64,000 nt of DNA from Bacteroidales bacterium (GTDB lineage Bacteria; Bacteroidota; Bacteroidia; Bacteroidales; UBA932): NCBI GenBank assembly GCA_017634595.1, contig JAGBNC010000019.1:114916-178915 (forward strand). The letters are read 5' to 3'. Shown here piece after piece: positions 34,772 to 44,780 of this stretch (position 1 is its first letter; each line of letters starts with the position of its first letter). Below the pieces are notes generated by a model. It saw only the letters and a list, made by a program, of their open reading frames with translations, made no database searches and had not been told where the DNA came from. Made by a program: the position numbers and the translations under genes.

Positions 34772-35956
34772 ATGCCGTATTCAATTAAAGAGTTGCTGAG
34801 CTCACGCTCACGCGAAGAAATTCTCGCCACGCTGGATTACTTCAACGCCGTGCCCCGCAAGCAGGGCCGCAAGGAGGATCTGGTGAAGGCGTTGAGTTCT
34901 TTTCTGTGTGACGATCCGAAGCTGTGGCTCAACCAACTGATGGAATGCGACCTCAGAATGCTTCAGAGGCTTTGCAATGCCGGCCCTGGTAACCCGATAG
35001 AGATTATTCCCGCTGGTTTTCCAACTGTCGTTGAAGTGTTGCGCTTTGTCGATGCCGACAAAATCAACGGCGGAGAACTGCTCAGAGTTAGCATTCCCGA
35101 ACCTTTCTATAACCTGGTATCAGCAGACATCGATGATATAATTACTCGGAAAGAGAATGACGGCTCGTTCAAGCTAGAGCATCTAATCCTTGGCGCCGTC
35201 AACGTTTTCGGTGTAGTCCCGCTCAGGACTTTTGTCGAGAGTGTAGTGCCGGAAGTAGATGATTTCGAACAACTTCGAGTATTCGCCCACTCCCTTGCAT
35301 CGCATCCCATCATGAGAATCTACCAGGAAGATTACCTGGGGGAGTCCTATATGGTCTCTCCCGATGTTGAGAACTTCCAAGTCTTGATGAAGGACAGGCG
35401 CAAGAAATACAAAACCGTGCGCCGCTATGCCCGCATTGGAGCCTCTATTGCCGAAAGTTGCGGTGAGAATTCACCGTTCTGCGCATTCGGACGCGATACA
35501 GTCCAGGGGAGGGCACTGTTTGACATGCTCGAAAAACTCGGGTACGTTGGCGACGAGTTGCTATACACTGCACATCTTGTGTGGATCAATTCTCAGTACG
35601 AACCTGATCAGCACAATCTGGAGATTCTGTTGTCTCCTCTCACCGATGCCGCCCAGGACATTGACAGCTACGAGCAGTTCACGGAATACGCTCAAATCAT
35701 CATAGACTACGCCAATTCTGCACCAAAGTGGCTGCTCAAAGGGCACAGTGCAGAAGAGACCGGCATGATGCGATACGAGCTGCCGTCGGGAATGTTCCTG
35801 GAATTATTCGACGAAGACGAAGCCGCCAAAGTAGCAGAGGATATCATGAAGGTATTCGACAGCGTAAACAAAGTACGTCCGGTCGGGCCGGACGATCCTT
35901 GTCCCTGTGGAAGCGGACTCTCATACCGCTTCTGCCACGGGCGTCATTTCAGCTGA
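34772..35956 (+). CDS. SEC-C motif protein of unknown function
   Basis: 394 residues from ATG 34772, chosen because the -7 box ends 6 bp before it; the ATG 18 bp earlier precedes the expected transcription start. The body is helical with no motif I recognise. The end (DPCPCGSGLSYRFCHGRHF) is a SEC-C zinc-binding motif, C-x-C...C-H, as at the SecA C-terminus, where it binds SecB or ribosomes. This suggests a protein or nucleic-acid docking tail. It converges on the next gene with a 1-bp gap. Confidence 0.75.
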   Translation: MPYSIKELLSSRSREEILATLDYFNAVPRKQGRKEDLVKALSSFLCDDPKLWLNQLMECDLRMLQRLCNAGPGNPIEIIPAGFPTVVEVLRFVDADKINGGELLRVSIPEPFYNLVSADIDDIITRKENDGSFKLEHLILGAVNVFGVVPLRTFVESVVPEVDDFEQLRVFAHSLASHPIMRIYQEDYLGESYMVSPDVENFQVLMKDRRKKYKTVRRYARIGASIAESCGENSPFCAFGRDTVQGRALFDMLEKLGYVGDELLYTAHLVWINSQYEPDQHNLEILLSPLTDAAQDIDSYEQFTEYAQIIIDYANSAPKWLLKGHSAEETGMMRYELPSGMFLELFDEDEAAKVAEDIMKVFDSVNKVRPVGPDDPCPCGSGLSYRFCHGRHFS

Positions 35957-35957
35957 T

Positions 35958-36419
35958 TTACTTAGACTTTATAGTCTTTATCTTAAGATTGTCTTCAACA
36001 TATTTAGCCCACTTTCCGACTTCATTGTCGTCAGGTGCTATGACTGAGAGTATAAGAAGAGTACCTTTGCTTAATTCCACACACATCAGCAGCATTATTG
36101 AGCCGTCCTCACATTCTCCGCTGAAACCGTAGGCCGTCTTGTTCTTGAATTTCCATTCAGCGATAGGGCTCTCCTCATCATCCACTTCATCGTCCCAACC
36201 TATTATCTCGACGTAGTTTGCGTAGGCTTCATCCTCTGCGGTAGTATCAGCAGGCATGTCTCCTACATATAGGTCGATCAGAGCCTCATCTGACTTGCCA
36301 TCACCACTGGGCAAATGACACTCCATGTGCGTAATCTCCACTCCGTCAACCTCTTCGTAACGTTCTTCTTCGGCTGTCCATGGAGCAGAGAGGGGGAGAG
36401 TTATATCGTATGATGCCAT
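35958..36419 (-). CDS. hypothetical acidic protein
   Basis: 153 residues, strongly acidic (runs such as WDDEVDDEESP and EDEAYAN), no signal peptide or membrane segment, ending in a short basic tail KIKTIKSK. I do not recognise a family. It follows the YpfJ-type metallopeptidase by 2 bp on the same strand, so the two are probably made together. Confidence 0.65.
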   Translation of the reverse strand: MASYDITLPLSAPWTAEEERYEEVDGVEITHMECHLPSGDGKSDEALIDLYVGDMPADTTAEDEAYANYVEIIGWDDEVDDEESPIAEWKFKNKTAYGFSGECEDGSIMLLMCVELSKGTLLILSVIAPDDNEVGKWAKYVEDNLKIKTIKSK

Positions 36420-36421
36420 GA

Positions 36422-37282
36422 CTACAAGCGGTTATAAGCTACAGAGAATGTATCACCATCTGCCGGATTACCGGTAGTGAAACCTTTCTTAAGCCAGCGA
36501 GAACGCTGCTCGGAGGTTCCGTGGTTGAAGGCATCGGGTACTGTATAGCCATATGCTTTCTTCTGAAGATAGTCATCACCGATCTTCGAGGCGACGGCCA
36601 GGCCCTCTTCGAGGTCTCCCGCTTCGAGGGAAGAGAACATCCTGTTATCATGATGTGCCCATACTCCGGCGTAGAAGTCGGCCTGAAGCTCAAGGCGGAC
36701 GCTGATCTGGTTGGCCTCCTTCTCACTCACGCGCTGCATCTGGCTATGAGCTTTCTGGAGGGTGCCGAGCAGATATTGAACATGGTGACCAACCTCATGA
36801 GCGATGACATAGGCATAGGCGAAATCGCCGTCGGCACCGATCTGACGCTTCATGCTGGAGAAAAATGAGAGGTCGATATATACTGTTTGATCAGCACTGC
36901 TGTAGAAGGGGCCTGTAGAGGCGGAAGCAGTGCCTGTAGAGGTCTGTACGTAGTCATTGTAGAGTACGAGACGAGGTGGCTCGTAGGTCAATCCGCTTGC
37001 CTTGAATATCTGAGTCCACACATCTTCGGTACCGGCAAGTATCTGCTTGGCGAACACTGCCAGCTCTTCCTCCTCGGCGCTGGGTGTATAGTTAGCTTCT
37101 GTCTGCCCCGAACCGTTCATAGCTCCGGCCTGTTCAAGCACGGGAGCCGGATTAATGCCGAATACAAAATAGAGAATGCCAGCCAGCAAGATGCCTCCAA
37201 GGCCTATTCCACCGGCTTTTCCTACCGAACGTCCACGACGGTCGTCAACGTTGGTACTTTGTCGTCTGCCTTCCAGATTCAT
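36422..37282 (-). CDS. ypfJ: membrane-anchored neutral zinc metallopeptidase (YpfJ/KPN_02809 family)
   Basis: 286 residues. One N-terminal membrane anchor (about 24-43, GGIGLGGILLAGILYFVFGI) leaves the catalytic domain outside the cytoplasm. The zinc site HEVGHHVQ (HExxH type) is at about 166-173 with downstream ELQADFYAGVWAH (about 202-214) supplying the third ligand. The N-terminus with GRRQSTNVDDRRG is typical of the family. Physiological substrate unknown. First gene of a pair with the acidic protein. Confidence 0.88.
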   Translation of the reverse strand: MNLEGRRQSTNVDDRRGRSVGKAGGIGLGGILLAGILYFVFGINPAPVLEQAGAMNGSGQTEANYTPSAEEEELAVFAKQILAGTEDVWTQIFKASGLTYEPPRLVLYNDYVQTSTGTASASTGPFYSSADQTVYIDLSFFSSMKRQIGADGDFAYAYVIAHEVGHHVQYLLGTLQKAHSQMQRVSEKEANQISVRLELQADFYAGVWAHHDNRMFSSLEAGDLEEGLAVASKIGDDYLQKKAYGYTVPDAFNHGTSEQRSRWLKKGFTTGNPADGDTFSVAYNRL

Positions 37283-37498
37283 GTTATCTACTATTTGAAA
37301 TATGAAATCATCCTATAATGCAAAAATACAAAAAAAATAGGCCAATAATGCTATAAAACGGCGCATTTTTGCTCGAATATATTTACCCCTTCTAAATCAA
37401 TATATAAAACATATTTGTTAAAGACATTAACATTTTTGTTATGGCGTTCCGGGGCCGTTTTTTAGCCATTTTTGGTTGATTATGATATAGTTTTTTGC

Positions 37499-37506
37499 TA
37501 TCTTTG
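37499..37506 (+). promoter_or_regulatory. predicted -7 box (TATCTTTG), leaderless geometry
   Basis: Perfect TAnnTTTG ending 6 bp before ATG 37513. A TTG at 37476-37478 lies 20 bp upstream as possible -33. It should drive the four-gene glycerol-1-phosphate operon. Confidence 0.6.
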
Positions 37507-37512
37507 AAAGAT

Positions 37513-38184
37513 ATGAAAAACATGTTTATCTCTGTTTCTGTAATGTGCTCCGACCTTATGAATCTCGGAGCCGATATAGACACCCTTCACAAGAACGGAG
37601 TTGACTGGCTCCATGTAGATGTGATGGATGCCCATTTTGTTCCAAACCTCACATTCGGTCCGGATTTCATCAAAGCTATGCACCAGAAGACTGACATGCC
37701 GCTGGACATACATCTGATGGTGACGGATCCGGAACTGGTTATGTCCCGTTTTGAGCTTCGAGAAGGCGACTGTCTCAGCGTACACGTTGAGTTGGACCGC
37801 AGTTTCACGGAGCTCAGCAAGTCTGTAAGGGAAAAAGGCTGCCGTTTCGGGCTTGCCGTGAACCCCGAGACCCCTGTGGAAGCTTTGGAACCACACATTG
37901 GCCTGTTCGACACAGTGACTCTGATGCTAGTTCATCCGGGATATGCCGGAGCCAAGATGGTCGAAGGAATTATGGACAAAGTCAAGCTGACGCGCAACTG
38001 GCTTGACTCCAAGGGCCTCGAGAACGTCATGATCAGCGTGGACGGAAGCGTCAGCGCGGAGCGTGCTGCACTTATGGCAGGAATGGGAGCGCAGATTTTC
38101 GTCGGCGGTACAGCCGGCATCTACAGGAAGGGGATGACATTGGACGAAACTATACCGTATTTTAGAAAATCCATAAGCATATGA
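37513..38184 (+). CDS. ribulose-phosphate 3-epimerase-like sugar-phosphate epimerase
   Basis: 223 residues from ATG 37513 (the frame upstream begins at a TTG that overlaps the promoter). TIM-barrel epimerase of the Rpe/AlsE group. Metal and catalytic positions are present in HVDVMDAHFVPNLTFGP (about 34-50), HLMV (about 68-71), HPGYAG, and Asp in SVDGS. The phosphate loop, usually VDGGI...GS, here reads VDGSVS and GGTAGIY, so the substrate may differ from ribulose 5-phosphate. Its stop overlaps the next ATG by 4 bp. In this operon a role on a triose- or pentose-phosphate-like intermediate is inferred. Confidence 0.8.
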   Translation: MKNMFISVSVMCSDLMNLGADIDTLHKNGVDWLHVDVMDAHFVPNLTFGPDFIKAMHQKTDMPLDIHLMVTDPELVMSRFELREGDCLSVHVELDRSFTELSKSVREKGCRFGLAVNPETPVEALEPHIGLFDTVTLMLVHPGYAGAKMVEGIMDKVKLTRNWLDSKGLENVMISVDGSVSAERAALMAGMGAQIFVGGTAGIYRKGMTLDETIPYFRKSISI

Positions 38185-39524
38185 ACAAAATTGAAAGAGC
38201 GCTTCAGCGCACAACTGACACCAAAGACCTTATCATAGGTCCCGGAGTAGTGTCCCGGACAGCATCTATGTTCCAAAAGCTGTTTCCGGGTAAGAAAGCA
38301 ATAATCATCGCTGATACAAACACATGGGAGGTTGCAGGTAAAGCTGTACTTCAGTCTCTTGAAGAGGCTGCCGTACCTCATGAGGAGTCTTTTATCTTCG
38401 ATGATCCAGACCTGTATGCGGAATGGAAATTCGTCGAACAGCTTAAGGCTCACCTGGCTCCGCTTGATGCGATAGCGATTGCTGTCGGCTCCGGCGTGAT
38501 CAATGACCTTACTAAATATACCTCGCATGTCCTGGGACGCAAGTACATGTGTGTAGGCACTGCCGCCTCGATGGACGGATACACTGCCTACGGCGCATCC
38601 ATCACCAAAGATGGCAACAAGCAGACTTTCAGTTGCCCCGCACCTTACGGCTTTGTCATGGATCCGGTCATAGCGGCCGCTGCACCTAAGGAGCTCGCAG
38701 CATCGGGTTATGCCGACCTGATTGCCAAAATTCCCGCCGGAGCAGACTGGATGCTTGCCGACGCCGTCGGTGCTGAAGCCATCGACCAATTTGGCTGGGA
38801 CCTCGTCCAAGATGGTCTCCGTGAATCTCTTAGCGCACCGGCAGCAGTTCATGCCGGCGATGTAGAAATGACCGAGAAGCTCTCAGAGGGACTTCTGATG
38901 AGCGGATTTGCCATGCAGGCCATACACAGCAGCCGTCCCGCTTCGGGCACAGAGCATCAGTTCTCACACTGCTGGGACATGGAGAACCTGGCTTATCCCA
39001 ACGGCAAGCATGTTTCCCACGGCTTCAAGGTCGGTATAGGCACGCTGGCCAGTACAGCTTCGCTCGAATTCCTCCTCGAAAAAGACCTTGAGAATCTGGA
39101 CGTTGAGAAATGCGTGGCCGCATGGAAGAGCTGGGATGAGATGGAAGCGGAAATCCGCACCATTTTCGCCGGCAAACCAGGTCACTTGGCACGCGGACTG
39201 GAAGAGACAAAGGGTAAATACGTGGATAAAGACGGCCTGCGCAAGCAACTTGAAGCATTGAAGGCCGCCTGGCCTGAACTCAAGGAGCGTATCCGCGCTC
39301 AGATCATTCCATTCAATGAAGTCTATGAGGACCTCAAGCTTGTCGGCGCCCCCTACGAGCCCGAAATGATATACGTTGACAGAGCCAGGATGCGCAAGAC
39401 CTTCTCTTATATTCCATACATGCGCAGCCGTTTCACCAATATTGATATAGTTTACCGCCTTGGACTTATGCCGGAACTCATCGAAAGACTCTTCGGCAAG
39501 GGCGGAATCTGGGAAGTTAGATAA
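38181..39524 (+). CDS. sn-glycerol-1-phosphate dehydrogenase-like protein (AraM/EgsA family)
   Basis: 447 residues of the iron-type alcohol dehydrogenase-like family. Features shared with B. subtilis AraM: AVGSGVINDLTKY (nucleotide loop), MDGYTAYGASI, GYADLIAK (metal Asp), HSSRPASGTEHQFSH (metal His) and HVSHGFKVGIG (metal His). Such enzymes interconvert dihydroxyacetone phosphate and glycerol 1-phosphate, the archaeal lipid enantiomer, using Ni2+ or Zn2+ and NAD(P)H. It is about 50 residues longer than AraM. Together with a GlpT-like importer and an exported phosphoesterase it may be catabolic. A different phospho-substrate cannot be excluded. Confidence 0.87.
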   Translation: MNKIERALQRTTDTKDLIIGPGVVSRTASMFQKLFPGKKAIIIADTNTWEVAGKAVLQSLEEAAVPHEESFIFDDPDLYAEWKFVEQLKAHLAPLDAIAIAVGSGVINDLTKYTSHVLGRKYMCVGTAASMDGYTAYGASITKDGNKQTFSCPAPYGFVMDPVIAAAAPKELAASGYADLIAKIPAGADWMLADAVGAEAIDQFGWDLVQDGLRESLSAPAAVHAGDVEMTEKLSEGLLMSGFAMQAIHSSRPASGTEHQFSHCWDMENLAYPNGKHVSHGFKVGIGTLASTASLEFLLEKDLENLDVEKCVAAWKSWDEMEAEIRTIFAGKPGHLARGLEETKGKYVDKDGLRKQLEALKAAWPELKERIRAQIIPFNEVYEDLKLVGAPYEPEMIYVDRARMRKTFSYIPYMRSRFTNIDIVYRLGLMPELIERLFGKGGIWEVR

Positions 39525-39529
39525 GAGAT

Positions 39530-41005
39530 ATGCAAACTACCAAGTCGCTTAAGTACTGGCAGTGGCGGACCATCATCGTGACGATGATAGGCTATGCCAT
39601 GTTCTACCTCGTTCGCAAGAACTTTTCGTTTTCCATGCCCGGTCTTGGCGCCGAATTCGGCATCACAAAGACCCAGCTTGGTATATTCCTCACCCTGCAC
39701 GGTGTCATCTACGGCCTCTCCCGGTACGTTGTGGGCATTATTACAGACCGTAACAGCGCCCGCAAGGTCATGTCGCTCGGCCTTATGCTGTGCGCCATTG
39801 TCAACATCCTGTTCGGAACCAGTGACGTGGTTGCCGGGTGGGTTGTCGCACTTGCCGGCAAGTCAGGAGATTTTGCCGCTATATCTGCAGTGTTGGTCTA
39901 TGTAATGGGCATACTCTGGATGATCAACGGTTTCCTCCAGGGAATGGGCGTGCCTCCATGCACCAAGACACTTACTCAGTGGATACACCCCAAGGAACTG
40001 GCCACCAAGATGAGCATCTGGAACATGTCGCACTCCATCGGAGCCGGTCTGGCAATGGCCCTTTGCGGCTGGCTGGTGATGCCTCATCTGGGTATAGACA
40101 TGAGCGTCAACCCCGAGATTGTGTCCGCTATCAGCGCCAACCTCAATCTTGACATGGCCGATCCCGCCAATGTGCAGAAAGTCACCAACTTTGCCGCTCA
40201 CTACGGAGCCTGGCGCTGGTGCTTCCTTATCCCTGCCGGAGTTGCTGTATTAGGTTCAATCTGGCTGTTCTTCACCATGAAGGACTCCCCGTCAGACGTT
40301 GGCCTGCCCGAAGTTGTGGGCAAGAAAAAGGCAATCGTAACGACTCCCGAAGAAGCAGCCGAGCACAAGGCTTTCGTCAACAAGCACGTATATCGCAACC
40401 GCATAATCTGGACTTTGGCCATAACCAATTTCTTTGTCTATGTGGTACGTTTCGCGGCTCTCGACTGGGGCCCGACACTGCTCACCGAATCAAAGGGCTT
40501 GTCCATGGCCAATGCAACCACCCTCTGCGTAGTGTTCGAGCTTATTGGCGGCAACCTCGGAATGTTGTTCTGGGGCTGGGCTACCGACCATATTTTCAAG
40601 AACAAGGCACATCACACTTGCGTTGTGTGTATGATTGGCGTCGCTATCTGCATTGCTCTTTTCTGGATGCTTCCGCAGACCGCATCGTGGTGGGTCATGC
40701 TAATTCCTTTCACTTTGCTCGGATTCTGCATCTACGGCCCTCAGGCGCTCCTTGGCATCTGCGCAGCACAGCATGCAACCAACCGGGCTTCAGCTACAGC
40801 TAACGGCATTCTCGGTATCTTCGGATACCTCAGCACTATAGTCTCCGGCTTCGGATTCGGTTTCGTTGCCCAGCACTATGGATGGAACGCCGCATACATC
40901 ACCATTTTCGTCTGCGCAATCATAGGCCTGATTACCGTCCTCACTATCTGGGGTGCAGACGCTACTGGATATGAGAAGGAAGATCTTCACGAACAAAGCA
41001 AGTAA
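39530..41005 (+). CDS. organophosphate:phosphate antiporter (GlpT/UhpT family, MFS)
   Basis: 491 residues, about 12 membrane spans. The N-terminus YAMFYLVRKNFSFSMPGL is the signature of the OPA family, which exchanges organic phosphates such as glycerol 3-phosphate or hexose 6-phosphate for inorganic phosphate. A large loop near 140-220 (GIDMSVNPEIVSAISANLNL) is longer than in E. coli GlpT. Position between the dehydrogenase and an exported phosphoesterase suggests it imports the phosphorylated product into the cytoplasm. Exact substrate unknown. Confidence 0.92.
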   Translation: MQTTKSLKYWQWRTIIVTMIGYAMFYLVRKNFSFSMPGLGAEFGITKTQLGIFLTLHGVIYGLSRYVVGIITDRNSARKVMSLGLMLCAIVNILFGTSDVVAGWVVALAGKSGDFAAISAVLVYVMGILWMINGFLQGMGVPPCTKTLTQWIHPKELATKMSIWNMSHSIGAGLAMALCGWLVMPHLGIDMSVNPEIVSAISANLNLDMADPANVQKVTNFAAHYGAWRWCFLIPAGVAVLGSIWLFFTMKDSPSDVGLPEVVGKKKAIVTTPEEAAEHKAFVNKHVYRNRIIWTLAITNFFVYVVRFAALDWGPTLLTESKGLSMANATTLCVVFELIGGNLGMLFWGWATDHIFKNKAHHTCVVCMIGVAICIALFWMLPQTASWWVMLIPFTLLGFCIYGPQALLGICAAQHATNRASATANGILGIFGYLSTIVSGFGFGFVAQHYGWNAAYITIFVCAIIGLITVLTIWGADATGYEKEDLHEQSK

Positions 41006-41014
41006 TCTTTGATT

Positions 41015-42616
41015 ATGAAAAAGTTATTTATCATTATCGCAACAATCACTTTAGGCTTTGCCGCACATGCAGCAAAGGTCCTTCCGCCTGAAGTTACAGG
41101 CACGGTGACCGACATTTCCGGTAAACCGATTGCCGGTGTGGCCGTTTCGGACGGCATCCAGCTTGTCCTGACTAACGCACAAGGCAAATACTGTTTTCCA
41201 CGCCTTCCTCAAGCCTATTACGTACATATAAGCATTCCCTCCGGTTACGAGATTCCTCTGCGGCAGGGACAGCCCGTCTTCTATAAGAAACTTGAAGACA
41301 GGCCTCATTACGATTTTGTGCTGAAGCCTCTCAAAAACGGTCCCGAGAAGGAATTCAACCTCTTCCTACTTGCCGACCCTCAGTGCCAGTGGATCTGGCA
41401 TGTTCGCAGGCTTCGCAACGAAGGCCTTGCAGATGTCAAGGCATACGGACGTAAATGCAAGGGCCCCGATTATGCAATCACCTTGGGCGACATTGCATAC
41501 AGTGAAGGTTTCCGCAATACTAATTATCTGCTCCCTGTTATCCGGGAAGAATTCGCTGTCGAGAACACCGGCATGCCTGTATTCCAGACCATAGGCAACC
41601 ATGATTTCGAATACCCGCTGACTGCCGTCGAAGAAGGCAGCCCCACCATCTCAATACGCCGCAACCGGTATTTTGAAGACACTTTCGGGCCGGCCAACTA
41701 TTCGTTCAACAGGGGAGACGTACATATCGTCTCCATGTTCGACGTGTGCTTCGAGACCTTCGGCCATCCTGGCAAGTACCACGGTGACTTCAGCGACGAG
41801 CAGGTGGCATGGCTCGAAAAGGACCTTTCGGTGGTCCCAGACGACAAACTGGTCATACTCTGTGTACACATTCCTTTCGAGAATGCTGTGAAGAATTCGC
41901 CCAATATGCAGCGTGTCCTGGACATGCTCGGGAAGCGTTCCTTTGCTAAAATTGTGAGCGGACATACCCACACTATCAAGCATCTGCACTATGCCAACGG
42001 AGTCAGTGAATTCGTGGCTGGAGCGATGTCAGGAAGCTGGTGGTGGAGCAAGAACTGCGCCGACGGGACGCCCAATGGTTATGCCGTATGGAAAATCAAG
42101 GGCAATCAGGTCGTGGCAGACATTTACAAGGGCCAGAACTTCAAGGACGACTACCAGATGAGGATTTACAAGGGCGATGCCGAATTCGGAGGCGAGTATG
42201 AGAAATTCAAGCTTGAACACGGCAGCAACTCCATCCTGGTAAACGTTTGGAACTGGGATGAAGGCTGGCGTTCAGAGGTTTACGAGAACGGAAAGCTCTG
42301 CGGCCAGCTGGAAAAGCTCCCCATTACCGGTGAATTCAGCGCCCCCTACAATGGTGGCAAAGACTGGTGGGCAATTGGCTATAACGTTGGTGTAGTAGGC
42401 CGCGGACACAGCAAAGGAAGCACACGCAACAACTACTGCTCAAAGAATTACCACATGTTCAAGTACAATCTCCAGAACCCCGATGCCAAAATCAAGGTTG
42501 TGGTGTATGACAAGTCCGGAAGGAAGTTCAGCTGCAGTAAAATAACAACTGCGGACGATTATGCGACTCTCGCAGCACGCCCGCAGTATCCTGTATTACC
42601 CGGCTGGGAGGAGTAA
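41015..42616 (+). CDS. exported calcineurin-like phosphoesterase (Metallophos_N / Metallophos / Metallophos_C)
   Basis: 533 residues from ATG 41015 (TTG six bases earlier less likely). Signal peptide 1-20 (ends HAAK). The N-terminal domain (about 25-105) is a beta-sandwich of the carboxypeptidase-regulatory type (GTVTDISGKPIAGVAVSDG). The core has all metallophosphoesterase motifs: DPQC, GDIAY, GNHDF, CVHIPF and GHTHT. A C-terminal beta domain starts near residue 390. It would cleave a phosphomono- or diester in the periplasm and feed the linked OPA transporter. Last gene of the operon; converges on asnA after 5 bp. Confidence 0.9.
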   Translation: MKKLFIIIATITLGFAAHAAKVLPPEVTGTVTDISGKPIAGVAVSDGIQLVLTNAQGKYCFPRLPQAYYVHISIPSGYEIPLRQGQPVFYKKLEDRPHYDFVLKPLKNGPEKEFNLFLLADPQCQWIWHVRRLRNEGLADVKAYGRKCKGPDYAITLGDIAYSEGFRNTNYLLPVIREEFAVENTGMPVFQTIGNHDFEYPLTAVEEGSPTISIRRNRYFEDTFGPANYSFNRGDVHIVSMFDVCFETFGHPGKYHGDFSDEQVAWLEKDLSVVPDDKLVILCVHIPFENAVKNSPNMQRVLDMLGKRSFAKIVSGHTHTIKHLHYANGVSEFVAGAMSGSWWWSKNCADGTPNGYAVWKIKGNQVVADIYKGQNFKDDYQMRIYKGDAEFGGEYEKFKLEHGSNSILVNVWNWDEGWRSEVYENGKLCGQLEKLPITGEFSAPYNGGKDWWAIGYNVGVVGRGHSKGSTRNNYCSKNYHMFKYNLQNPDAKIKVVVYDKSGRKFSCSKITTADDYATLAARPQYPVLPGWEE

Positions 42617-42621
42617 CTCTC

Positions 42622-43655
42622 TCAGATCAGGTTTATTCCGGCCCGACGACAGGCTTCACGCTGGTCGTCGGGCCATATGCTTGCCTGTATCTCGCCGATA
42701 TGGGCCTTCTGCAAGAAGAGCATGCACAGACGGGACTGTCCTATACCGCCACCGATGCTCAAAGGCAGTTTGCCCTCAAGAAGGCGCTGATGGAAATAGA
42801 GCTTTTCCCTCTCCGTACATCCGCTGAGGCTTAGCTGGCGTCTCATTGCGGTCTCATCCACGCGGATACCCATACTGGACACCTCGAAAGAACGTTGGAG
42901 TACGGGATTCCATACCAGCAGATCACCGTTCAAACCCTCGTAGCCGTCTTCATTGGGCGTACTCCAGTCATCGTAGTCGGGAGCACGCAGATCATGAGGC
43001 TTGCCGTCGGACAGATTGCCACCAATGCCGATAATGAAAACGCTGCCGAATTCGCGACACACCGCATCTTCACGTTCCTTGGGGCTAAGCCCCGGGTAGC
43101 GCTGAAGTAACTCTTCAGAGTGAATAAAATGGATACGGCGGCTGAGGAATGGACGCAGCTGGGGATAGCAGGTGCAAATAAACTCCTCAGTGTCGAGCAT
43201 TGCCGAATAAATATCCTTAACGACTCTCTTGAGATATCGCAGATTGCGGTTGGACGCTGTTATGGTCTTTTCCCAGTCCCATTGATCAACATACAGTGAG
43301 TGCAGGTTGCCCAGGTTCTCATCGGCACGTATTGCATTCATATCTGTATAGAGGCCGTATCCAGGACGTATCTTATATTCAGCCAAAGACATACGCTTCC
43401 ATTTGGCAAGAGAGTGGACCACCTCTGCCCTCTGGTCGTCAAGATCCTTGACCGGGAAGGAGACAGCACGTTCAACGCCGCTCAAGTCGTCGTTGATGCC
43501 GCGCCCCTGAAGAACGAACAGGGGAGCGGTAACGCGCCGGAGCTTGAGAGCCTTCGACAATGCCTGCTGGAAATAATCTTTAAGCAGTTTTATGCCGTGC
43601 TCTGTCTCTTCGGGTGTGAGGACGGACTTGTAGCCCTTGGGGATGATGAGGTAAC

Positions 43656-43659
<4 letters not shown>
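42622..43659 (-). CDS. asnA: aspartate-ammonia ligase (asparagine synthetase A)
   Basis: 345 residues, usual AsnA length (about 330-345). Class II tRNA-synthetase-like fold. Recognisable segments are [46 protein letters not shown] and [14 protein letters not shown]. It makes asparagine from aspartate, ammonia and ATP. It is the last gene of asd-antiporter-trpS-asnA; its ATG overlaps the trpS stop by 4 bp. Confidence 0.96.
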
Positions 43660-44777
<1,118 letters not shown>

Positions 44778-44780
44778 ATT

